The notes beneath the pieces were generated by a model that saw only the letters and a program-made list of their open reading frames with translations, searched no databases and was not told the origin of the DNA. A stretch of 64,000 nucleotides of DNA from Cupriavidus basilensis (lineage in GTDB: Bacteria > Pseudomonadota > Gammaproteobacteria > Burkholderiales > Burkholderiaceae), in the NCBI RefSeq assembly GCF_000876015.1, contig NZ_BBQM01000022.1, positions 248,001-312,000 on the forward strand, read 5' to 3'. Of this stretch, positions 43,849 to 50,510 are shown piece after piece (the stretch's first letter is position 1; each line of letters opens with the position of its first letter). Both the position numbers and the translations under genes were made by a program.

Positions 43849-44859
43849 CTAGGCCGTCATGCTTTGCGCGGGCCACGCGGCCGCCTCCGGCGCCGCCCGC
43901 CGCGATGCGCGCTTGTGGGCATACATCGCGGCGTCGGCCGCGGCAAGCAGGTCGGTGACGGAGACGTGCCGCCTGTCGTCGAACTCGATGTGCCCGACGC
44001 TGTATTGCAGCCGGTATCCGCGGCACATGGCGCCCTGGTTCTCCACCGCGATGCGGTGCTCGATGCGCCGGGCGATCTTGTCGGACTGCTCGCGGTTCGC
44101 GCCGGCCAGCAGCATGACGAACTCGTCGCCGCCGAGGCGGCCGATGATGTCGCCTTCGCGCAGGCTGCCGCGCAGTACGTCCGCGAATTGCGACAGCGCC
44201 TGGTCGCCGACCGCGTGGCCGAAGGTGTCGTTGATCTGCTTGAAATTGTCCAGGTCGAAGAAAAACAGCGACGCCGGCTTGCGCAGGCGCTTGCACGTCG
44301 TCAGCATGTTCTCGGCAAGCGCCACGAAGCCGAGCCGGTTGGCGAGGTCCGTGAGCGGATCGTGCGTGGCCAGCTCCACCGCCAGCAGTTCCTGCTCCGC
44401 CATCCGTCCCAGGTCGCGCAGCAGGGAGCGGTCCTCCTCGCCGAAATCGCGCGGCCGGTCGTCGAGCACGCTCAAGGTGCCCAGCTTGCTGCCATTGGAG
44501 GCCGACAGCGGGTAGCCGGCATAGAAGCGCACGTGCGGCTTGCCGGTCACGAACGGATTGTCCTTGAAGCGGTCGTCGCGCAGCGTGTCGGGCACGACCA
44601 GGATGTCGTTGCCGAGGATCGCGTGGGCGCAGATCGACGAACTGCGCGGCGTTTCGCGGAACGCGATGCCCGAGATGGACTTGTACCACTGCCGCTCGGC
44701 GTCGACGAAGCTCACCAGCGCGATCGGCACGTCGAACAGCCGCAGCGCGAGCCGGGTCAGGCGGTCGAACCGCTCGTCGGGCGGCGTGTCGAGGATCCGC
44801 AGCGCCCGCAGCGTATTGATGCGGACCTGCTCGGTGTCTGGCGTGGCGGCGGCTGGCAT
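43849..44859 (-). CDS. GAF-GGDEF diguanylate cyclase
   Basis: A 336-residue cytosolic protein. Residues 10-165 are a GAF domain (RILDTPPDERFDRLTRLA, VSFVDAERQWYKS) and residues 170-325 a GGDEF domain with RLGGDEFVMLL. REGD directly before IIGRL is an intact RxxD product-inhibition site. It is predicted to make cyclic-di-GMP from GTP in response to a GAF ligand. It lies upstream of the PAS-GGDEF-EAL gene on the same strand with a 162-base gap. A TATAAT box lies in the region before it. Confidence 0.9.
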   Translation of the reverse strand: MPAAATPDTEQVRINTLRALRILDTPPDERFDRLTRLALRLFDVPIALVSFVDAERQWYKSISGIAFRETPRSSSICAHAILGNDILVVPDTLRDDRFKDNPFVTGKPHVRFYAGYPLSASNGSKLGTLSVLDDRPRDFGEEDRSLLRDLGRMAEQELLAVELATHDPLTDLANRLGFVALAENMLTTCKRLRKPASLFFFDLDNFKQINDTFGHAVGDQALSQFADVLRGSLREGDIIGRLGGDEFVMLLAGANREQSDKIARRIEHRIAVENQGAMCRGYRLQYSVGHIEFDDRRHVSVTDLLAAADAAMYAHKRASRRAAPEAAAWPAQSMTA

Positions 44860-45216
44860 GGTGGCGATGATGTTCTTGTCCTGGCCGCGTCGGCCAGAAA
44901 AAACGCAGCCATGTCATGTTGGGACGGGGCTGCGGCAAGGGCATTCGGGCCGCGGCGCGGGTCGCGCGCGGCGTGGCTGGCGGCGGCAGTCGCCGTGGCC
45001 AGCAAAGCCGTCCATTATATAAGGGTTTACCCTTTATTCATCGTTGTTGCGCGATTTCCCACCCCGACGAAAGAGGGGTGGCATGCGCGGCAACGCGCTC
45101 CGTGCCCGTTTCCGGTGCGCGCAGCCGGCTCGCCGTTCCCGAAATGCCAAAGCGCAGCCGGCCAGGCTGCGCTTTGGCGCTTGTTGCCTGTGTCGCCTGT
45201 TGCCGGGGCGTGCCGG
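44860..45216. other. Intergenic region upstream of the diguanylate cyclase
   Basis: This 357-base gap holds no gene. On the minus strand a consensus TATAAT lies at 45014-45019, followed upstream by the palindrome AAGGGT-TT-ACCCTT at 45021-45034 and a hairpin with CCACCCC/GGGGTGG arms at 45059-45081. The terminator of the esterase gene is at 45146-45178. Confidence 0.65.
45146..45178 (-). terminator. Hairpin downstream of the esterase gene
   Basis: GCCAAAGCGCAGCC pairs perfectly over 14 bp with its complement around a five-base loop, 38 bases after the esterase stop. The T tract after it is poor (CATTTCG on the minus strand), so termination may be partial. Confidence 0.7.
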
Positions 45217-46254
45217 TCAGCGAGCCAGGCTCGAGCGCAATGTCTCGCTGGCCTGATGCAGCGCCGAGCGCACCGCCGGCACGTCGGCCAGCGCGTTGAG
45301 CAGGCCGTAGTCATGGATCATGCCGTTGTAGCGCACCGACACCACCGGCACGCCGGCCTGGTCGAGGTGGCGCGCATAGGCTTCGCCTTCGTCGCGCAGC
45401 ACGTCGTTCTCGGCGGTCTGGATCAGCGCCGGCGGCAGGCCCTTCAACTGCTCGGGCGAGGCCAGCAGCGGCGAGGCGTAGATTTCCGCGCGCTGCTTCG
45501 GGTCGGTGGTGTAGGCGTCCCAGAACCACTTCATCATGCCCTTGCTGAGAAAGAAGCCGTTGGCGTACTGGTCATACGAGGCGTTCTCGAAGCTGGCGTT
45601 CGTCACCGGCCAGAACAGGATCTGCGAGCGCAGCTTGGGGCCGTTTTCCAGCTTGGCCTTCAGCGCGACCACGGCCGCGGCATTGCCGCCGACGCTGTTG
45701 CCGACCACGGCCAGTTCGTGATCGTCCAGGCCCAGTTCCTTGCGGTGCGTGTCCACGTACTGGGTGGCGGCGTATTCCTGGTTGATCGCGGTCGGGTAAT
45801 GCGCTTCCGGCGAACTGGTGTAGTTCACGAAGATCGCCTCCTGTCCGGAATCGACGACGAGGTCGCGGACGAAGCGCTCGTGGTCCTGATAGCTGCCGAG
45901 GATCCAGCCGCCGCCGTGGAAGAACATGAAGCCCGGCAGCGCGCCTTTGGCGCCGCGCGGGCGCACGATGGTCAGCTTCAGCGGCTGGCCGTTGTAGCTG
46001 ATGGTCTTTTCGCTCACGTCGGCCGGCGGCAGCTTGGCGCCTTTCTGCGCGCCGAGCAGCACCTGGCGCGCATCGGCCGGCGCGAGGGTCTCGATCGGCT
46101 GGCCACCGCCCTTGGCGAGGGCGTCGAGGAAGCCCTGCACATGGCTTTCGACCAGCGGGCCGCCGGCGTTGCCGGCCAGGGCGGCGGATGCGGCGGCCAT
46201 CAGCACGGCGGCTGCGGCGATGCGGGTCACGCGGGTTTTCTTGAGGATGTTCAT
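45217..46254 (-). CDS. Secreted alpha/beta hydrolase, hormone-sensitive-lipase type esterase
   Basis: A 345-residue protein. A Sec signal peptide covers residues 1-27 (cleavage ALA-GN), so it acts in the periplasm or outside. FFHGGGW supplies the oxyanion hole of the HSL family and GNSVGGNAA the nucleophile serine; NDVLRDEGEAYA and GMIHDYG give the likely Asp and His. It should hydrolyse short-chain esters. The ATG at 46254 has AGGAG at a spacing of seven; an in-frame ATG at 46260 is too close to it. It is divergent from an AraC-type regulator, a probable activator or repressor of the gene. Confidence 0.9.
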   Translation of the reverse strand: MNILKKTRVTRIAAAAVLMAAASAALAGNAGGPLVESHVQGFLDALAKGGGQPIETLAPADARQVLLGAQKGAKLPPADVSEKTISYNGQPLKLTIVRPRGAKGALPGFMFFHGGGWILGSYQDHERFVRDLVVDSGQEAIFVNYTSSPEAHYPTAINQEYAATQYVDTHRKELGLDDHELAVVGNSVGGNAAAVVALKAKLENGPKLRSQILFWPVTNASFENASYDQYANGFFLSKGMMKWFWDAYTTDPKQRAEIYASPLLASPEQLKGLPPALIQTAENDVLRDEGEAYARHLDQAGVPVVSVRYNGMIHDYGLLNALADVPAVRSALHQASETLRSSLAR

Positions 46255-46437
46255 TGTCATTCTCCTGGTGCGGTGAGAGGTGGCTTGCTCGGCGGCCGTC
46301 AGGGGCGCGCCGACGTTGCGGTGGACACCGGCACGCTCCGAAGCATTGGGGAGTGCTGGTTGGCAGGTACCACTTTGCCCGCGTTCTTGGTACGATACGT
46401 GCCATAAAGTACGTATAAATTGACTTGGAGTACGGAT

Positions 46438-47292
46438 ATGGTCGACCGCCTCGAAGCGCTGTTCGAGCGTTTCAGCGTCACCGCGCAGGTGTTCAATACC
46501 GGCGCGCTGTGCGGCATCAGCGACCTCACCGCCGAGGACACCGGCCAGCTGCATCTGGTGCGCTGGGGCGAGGTGGAAGTCGTGAACGACGGCAAGGTCG
46601 CCGCGCGCGTGCGCGAGCCGAGCCTCCTGCTGTATCCGCGCCCGCTGTCGCACCGCTTCATCACCGAGGCGACGCGCGGCGCGGATTTCGCCTGCGCCAA
46701 CCTGAAGTTCGAGGGAGGCGTTTCACATCCGATCTGCGCCGCGCTGCCGGCGTTCGTGTGCCTGCCGTTGAACCGGATCGAAGGGGCGAAGGACGTGCTG
46801 GCGCTGCTGTTCGACGAAGCCTTCGCCGAGCGCTGCGGCCGGCAGGCGCTGCTGGATCGTCTGTTCGAGGTGGTGCTGATCCAGATCCTTCGCCACCTGA
46901 TGGAGCATGGCCATGCCAGGGCCGGACTGCTCGCGGGCCTGTCGCATCCGCGGCTGCGCCATGCCCTGGTGGCGATGCACGAAAAACCCGCGCAGGAGTG
47001 GACGCTGGAAGGGCTGGCCGGCGCCGCGGGCATGTCGCGCACGGTGTTCGCCAATACGTTCCACGAAGTCGTCGGCTTGACGCCGGGCCAATACCTGCAG
47101 GGCTGGCGCATCAGCCTCGCGCAACTGGCCCTGCATCGCGGCCATGCGCTGCGGCTGATTGCCGACGAGGTGGGTTATGGCAGCGAAGCGGCGCTGTCGC
47201 GCGCGTTCAAGGCGCAGACGGGAAGCTCGCCGCGCGAGTGGAAGCGGATGCAGGCCGCGTTGACGGGCGCCGGCCAGCCGGCCGGGAAATGA
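46438..47292 (+). CDS. AraC-family transcriptional regulator
   Basis: A 284-residue regulator with an N-terminal cupin_6-type sensor domain (VFNTGALCGISDL, LHLVRWGEVEV) and a C-terminal double helix-turn-helix (LEGLAGAAGMSRTVFANTFH and LIADEVGYGSEAALSRAFKA). It is divergent from the esterase gene by 183 bases, which contain repeated TACGT half-sites near 46391-46415 that could be its targets. TTGGAG precedes ATG 46438. The 3' end is followed by the terminator of the tRNA gene on the opposite strand. Confidence 0.88.
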   Translation: MVDRLEALFERFSVTAQVFNTGALCGISDLTAEDTGQLHLVRWGEVEVVNDGKVAARVREPSLLLYPRPLSHRFITEATRGADFACANLKFEGGVSHPICAALPAFVCLPLNRIEGAKDVLALLFDEAFAERCGRQALLDRLFEVVLIQILRHLMEHGHARAGLLAGLSHPRLRHALVAMHEKPAQEWTLEGLAGAAGMSRTVFANTFHEVVGLTPGQYLQGWRISLAQLALHRGHALRLIADEVGYGSEAALSRAFKAQTGSSPREWKRMQAALTGAGQPAGK

Positions 47293-47331
47293 AAAAAGCG
47301 AAAAAGCCGCCTCTGCGTGAACAGAGGCGGC
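47293..47331 (-). terminator. Terminator of the tRNA-Leu gene
   Basis: On the minus strand GCCGCCTCTG pairs with CAGAGGCGGC, followed by TTTTTCGCTTTTTT. It starts nine bases after the CCA end of the tRNA and also faces the end of the araC-type gene. Confidence 0.88.
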
Positions 47332-47339
47332 TTCCGAAT

Positions 47340-47660
47340 TGGTGCCCGAGGCCGGAATCGAACCGGCACGCCTTGCGGCGGGGGATTTTCTTCCCACTTC
47401 GGCTTTCGCCGCCGACCTGCGCGGGGCAGGGCGTTCGTGGTCTGGAGCACGCCTTCACCATAGTCTTGCGACCGTAGGTGCCCGCCGTCTGCTCTCTACA
47501 CCTTCCCTTGAACCTTTCGGTTCGAGGGCTTGGCTCGGCATTAGCTCGGACCTGAGTCCAGGGCCTTCACCGAGTTTGACGGGCTTCACCTCTGGAGTTT
47601 CCCCCGGAGGGCTCAAATTTGGTCTGAGTCCCCTGCGTCTACCAATTTCACCACTCGGGC
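47340..47660 (-). tRNA. tRNA-Leu(CAA), interrupted by a group I intron
   Basis: The 5' exon (47660-47626) begins GCCCGAGTGGTGAAATTGGT and ends GGGGACTC; the 3' exon (47389-47340) starts AAAATCCCC and ends with CTCGGGCACCA, with CCA encoded. Joined, they give an 85-base tRNA with a 7-bp acceptor stem, a leucine-type D arm, anticodon loop CTCAAAA (anticodon CAA), a long variable arm around GCAA and a normal T arm GCCGGTTCGATTCCGGC. The intron falls between anticodon positions 34 and 35. A promoter and a terminator flank the gene, so it is expected to be expressed and to depend on splicing. Exon borders are inferred from tRNA folding. Confidence 0.93.
47390..47625 (-). ncRNA. Group I self-splicing intron (IC3-like) in tRNA-Leu
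   Basis: This 236-nt insertion reads very like the Azoarcus tRNA-Ile group I ribozyme as I remember it: AAACTCGGTGAAGG, GCCGAGCCAAGC, GAAGGTGTAGAG, AGACGG, CACCTA and ACTATGGTGAAGG occur in the same order. The P7 helix shows a compensated change: GAGCA (47494-47490) pairs with TGCTC (47449-47445) where Azoarcus has GACTA/TAGTC. GAAA-capped stems (AACCGAAAGGTT, GGCGAAAGCC) are present. It ends in G, as group I introns do. TTTGAG in the intron can pair with CTCA at the 5' splice site to form P1. There is no reading frame for a homing endonuclease. Confidence 0.9.
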
Positions 47661-47722
47661 GGAGTGGGTGCAGGCGGCTCGTGCCGGGAAACCCGGCTGG
47701 CCAGCACTGCGCTAAGCCGGCG

Positions 47723-47751
47723 ATTATGCCGTAAATCCAGGTCGCCCACAA
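47723..47751 (-). promoter_or_regulatory. Probable promoter of the tRNA-Leu gene
   Basis: On the minus strand TTGTGG and CATAAT are separated by 17 bases. The start point would be near 47715, about 55 bases before the mature tRNA 5' end. Confidence 0.55.
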
Positions 47752-47807
47752 CCTGAGCGCCGGGCCGCGCCGGCTCCCGGACTCCGCGAAGGAAGACTGT
47801 GGCATTT

Positions 47808-47828
47808 GATACATATCAGATATGTATC
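47808..47828. promoter_or_regulatory. Perfect 21-bp palindrome upstream of the efflux operon
   Basis: The arms GATACATATC and GATATGTATC flank a single A. It lies 105 bases before the first gene of the efflux operon and has the form of a TetR-family operator. No TetR gene is adjacent, so the regulator would be encoded elsewhere. Confidence 0.75.
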
Positions 47829-47831
47829 GGA

Positions 47832-47857
47832 GGGTTTTCCCTAGAATGGGGAAACCC
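47832..47857. promoter_or_regulatory. Imperfect inverted repeat carrying TTCCCTAGAAT
   Basis: GGGTTTTCCC and GGGGAAACCC pair with one mismatch around TAGAAT. The 11-base string TTCCCTAGAAT is also found at 10791-10801 upstream of livJ. Its TAGAAT could be a -10 box. Confidence 0.45.
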
Positions 47858-47932
47858 CCTACAGGGGGATGCCACCCGTCCCGGGGGCGCATCGCATACC
47901 GCGGCGCGCCCCGCGCGGACCCAACGGAACCG

Positions 47933-49420
47933 ATGCCACCAGCCCCCGCCCTGACATCAGCCCGCCTGCCCGCCCCCAGGCCAATCCTGGCTTGCGCCGG
48001 GGCGTTGGCGCTCGCCGCCCTGCTGGGCGGCTGCATCTCGATGGCGCCGCCCGACACGCGGCCACCGTTGCCGGTGCGCGCGTCGTGGGAGCCCGACGCC
48101 GCCGCGCAGCCGGCCGCCGCCAGCGCCGCCGCGCTGGACTGGCGCGACTATTTCGCCGATCCCACCTTGCGCGAGCTGATCGCGCAGGCGCTCGACAACA
48201 ACCGCGACCTGCGCGTTGCCGCCGCGCGCGTGGCGCAGGCCTACGCGGCCTACGGCATCCAGCGGGCCGATCTGTTTCCGTCGCTTGCCGGCGTGGCCGG
48301 GGACACGCGCCAGCGCGTGCCCGGCGACCTCAACCTCACCGGCCGCCCGGTCATCAGCAGCCAGTACCAGGTCGGCCTGGCGCTGAGCCCGTGGGAACTC
48401 GATTTCTGGGGCCGCGTGCGCAACCTCAAGGACGCCGCGCTGGACAGCTATCTCGCCAGCGAGGCCTCGCAGCGCGCGGTCGGGCAAGGGCTGATCACCC
48501 AGGTCGCGCAGACCTACCTGGCGCTGCGCGAGCTGGACGAGCGCATCATGCTGGCCCGGCGCACCATCGACAGCCGCGCCGAGTCGCTGCGCATCTTCCG
48601 CCGGCGCGAGCAGGTCGGCTCCGCCTCCCGGCTGGAGCTGACCGAAGTCACCACGCTGTGGCAGCAGGCGCGCACGCTGGCCGCGCAGCTCGAGCAGGAG
48701 CGCGCCGCGCAGGCGCACGCGCTCGAGCTGCTGGTGGGCCGGCCCGTGGACATGGCGCCCGCCACCGGCCTGATCGACGACGCCGAGCTGATGCGCGAGC
48801 TGGCGCCGGGCCTGCCGTCCGCGCTGCTGGAGAACCGGCCCGACATCGTCGCCGCCGAGCACCAGCTGCGCGCGGCCAATGCCAACATCGGCGCGGCGCG
48901 CGCGGCCTTCTTTCCGCAGATCACGCTGACCGGCTCGCTCGCCACCGCCAGCGCGGACCTCAGCGGCCTGTTCCGCGGCGGCAGCCTGGCGTGGAATTTC
49001 GCGCCGAGCATCACGCTGCCGATCTTCCAGGGCGGCCGCCTGCGTGCCAACCTCGCGCTGACCGAGGCGCAGCGCGCCGAGGCCGTGGCGCAGTACGAGC
49101 GCACCATCCAGGGCGCCTTCCGCGACGTGGCCGATGCGCTGTCCGCGCGCCGCTGGCTGGCCGAGCAGGTGGACATCCTGCAGGCCACCCAGGCCGCGCA
49201 GGCCGAGCGCGCGCGCCTGGCCAAGCTGCGCTACGACCACGGCGCCGCCGCTTTCCTCGAAGTGCTGGACGCCGAGCGCGACCTGCTCGCCGTCGAGCAG
49301 CAGGCCGTGCAGTCGCGCCGCGCGCTGCTGGCCAGCCGCGTCAGCCTCTATGCGGCGCTGGGCGGCGGCGGCACCGCCGTCGACGCCGCCCGGTCCGCGC
49401 CCGCGCCTCCCCCGCAATGA
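47933..49420 (+). CDS. Outer-membrane efflux lipoprotein, NodT family
   Basis: A 495-residue TolC-like outer-membrane factor. A lipoprotein signal ends at LAALLGGC (Cys about residue 34), followed by two repeats of the OEP domain with long helices; SPWELDFWGRVRNLKDAALD and RPDIVAAEHQLRAANANIGA are classic NodT motifs. It forms the outer-membrane channel for the inner-membrane pump encoded just downstream. ATG 47933 is chosen as the last start before the signal peptide; an open frame reaches back to 47822. A palindrome at 47808 probably controls the operon. Confidence 0.92.
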   Translation: MPPAPALTSARLPAPRPILACAGALALAALLGGCISMAPPDTRPPLPVRASWEPDAAAQPAAASAAALDWRDYFADPTLRELIAQALDNNRDLRVAAARVAQAYAAYGIQRADLFPSLAGVAGDTRQRVPGDLNLTGRPVISSQYQVGLALSPWELDFWGRVRNLKDAALDSYLASEASQRAVGQGLITQVAQTYLALRELDERIMLARRTIDSRAESLRIFRRREQVGSASRLELTEVTTLWQQARTLAAQLEQERAAQAHALELLVGRPVDMAPATGLIDDAELMRELAPGLPSALLENRPDIVAAEHQLRAANANIGAARAAFFPQITLTGSLATASADLSGLFRGGSLAWNFAPSITLPIFQGGRLRANLALTEAQRAEAVAQYERTIQGAFRDVADALSARRWLAEQVDILQATQAAQAERARLAKLRYDHGAAAFLEVLDAERDLLAVEQQAVQSRRALLASRVSLYAALGGGGTAVDAARSAPAPPPQ

Positions 49421-49436
49421 GCCAAGGTCATTCCCG

Positions 49437-50507
49437 ATGAAATTTCCCGCCAAGAAGCTGGTTCCCGTCCTGATCGCGCTGGCCGCCGCCGCCGGCGGCT
49501 GGTACGCCTGGACCTCGCTCCGGGACACCGGCCCAGGCCCCGGCTTCACCAGCGGCAACGGCCGCATCGAGGCCACCGAGGTCGACGTGGCCACCAAGCT
49601 GGCCGGCCGCGTGGACGACATCCTGGTCTTCGAGGGCGATTTCGTCAAAGCCGGCCAGCCGCTGGCGCGCATGCAGGTGCAGGTGCTGCAGGCCCAGCGC
49701 GACGAAGCGCGCGCGCAGCACCAGCAGGCCATCAACAGCGTGGCCGCGGCCGAGGCGCAGGCCGCCGCGCGCCTGAGCGACAAGGCCACCTCGGAAGCGC
49801 TGCTGGCGCAGCGCGAGGCCGAGCTGGACGCGGCCGAGCGCCGGCTGTCGCGCTCGGAGACGCTGTCGAAGGAAGGCGCCTCCTCGATCCAGGAACTCGA
49901 CGACGACCGCGCCCGCGCCCGCAGCGCGCGCGCCGCGGTGGCGGCGGCCCGCGCGCAGGTGGCGGCGGCGCAGTCCGCGGTGGAAGCGGCCCGCGCCCAG
50001 GTGGTCGGCGCGCGCTCCACGGTGGAAGCCACCCAGGCCACCATCAACCGCATCGAGGCCGACATCACCGATAGCGAGCTCAAGGCGCCGCGCGACGGCC
50101 GCGTGCAATACCGCGTGGCGCAGCCCGGCGAAGTGCTGGCCGCCGGCGGCAAGGTGCTCAACCTGGTCGACCTGTCCGACGTCTACATGACGCTGTTCCT
50201 GCCCGAGGCGCAGGCCGGCAGGCTGGCGATGGGCTCGGAGGCGCGCATCGTGCTGGACGCCGCGCCGCAGTACGTGATCCCGGCCACCATCTCGTTCGTC
50301 TCCAGCACCGCGCAGTTCACGCCCAAGACCGTGGAGACCGCCAGCGAGCGCCAGAAGCTGATGTTCCGCGTCAAGGCGCAGATCAGCCGCGAGCTGCTGC
50401 AGAAGCATCTCAAGCTGGTCAAGACCGGCCTGCCCGGCGTGGCCTGGGTGCGCGTGGACCCGAAGGTGGCCTGGCCGGCCAGCCTCGCGGTCACGGTGCC
50501 GGAGTAG
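49437..50507 (+). CDS. HlyD-family periplasmic adaptor protein
   Basis: A 356-residue membrane-fusion protein. One N-terminal membrane anchor (residues 8-27), then lipoyl-like halves (NGRIEATEVDVATKLAGRVD and LKAPRDGRVQYRVAQPGEVL) on both sides of an Ala/Gln/Glu-rich coiled coil (about 85-200), then a beta-barrel domain. It resembles E. coli YbhG/YhiI and links the ABC pump to the NodT channel. It starts 16 bases after the NodT stop and is followed by the ATPase gene after three bases. Confidence 0.92.
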   Translation: MKFPAKKLVPVLIALAAAAGGWYAWTSLRDTGPGPGFTSGNGRIEATEVDVATKLAGRVDDILVFEGDFVKAGQPLARMQVQVLQAQRDEARAQHQQAINSVAAAEAQAAARLSDKATSEALLAQREAELDAAERRLSRSETLSKEGASSIQELDDDRARARSARAAVAAARAQVAAAQSAVEAARAQVVGARSTVEATQATINRIEADITDSELKAPRDGRVQYRVAQPGEVLAAGGKVLNLVDLSDVYMTLFLPEAQAGRLAMGSEARIVLDAAPQYVIPATISFVSSTAQFTPKTVETASERQKLMFRVKAQISRELLQKHLKLVKTGLPGVAWVRVDPKVAWPASLAVTVPE

Positions 50508-50510
50508 GCG

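Noticed and set aside
41620..46407. A 1595-codon plus-strand frame across the GGDEF, esterase and promoter regions
   Set aside because: It runs antisense through three well-supported minus-strand genes and their intergenic regions and carries no domain.
47339..48057. Short proteins predicted across 47.34-48.06 kb on both strands
   Set aside because: This stretch is the tRNA-Leu gene with its intron and the efflux promoter region; the frames have no conserved content.
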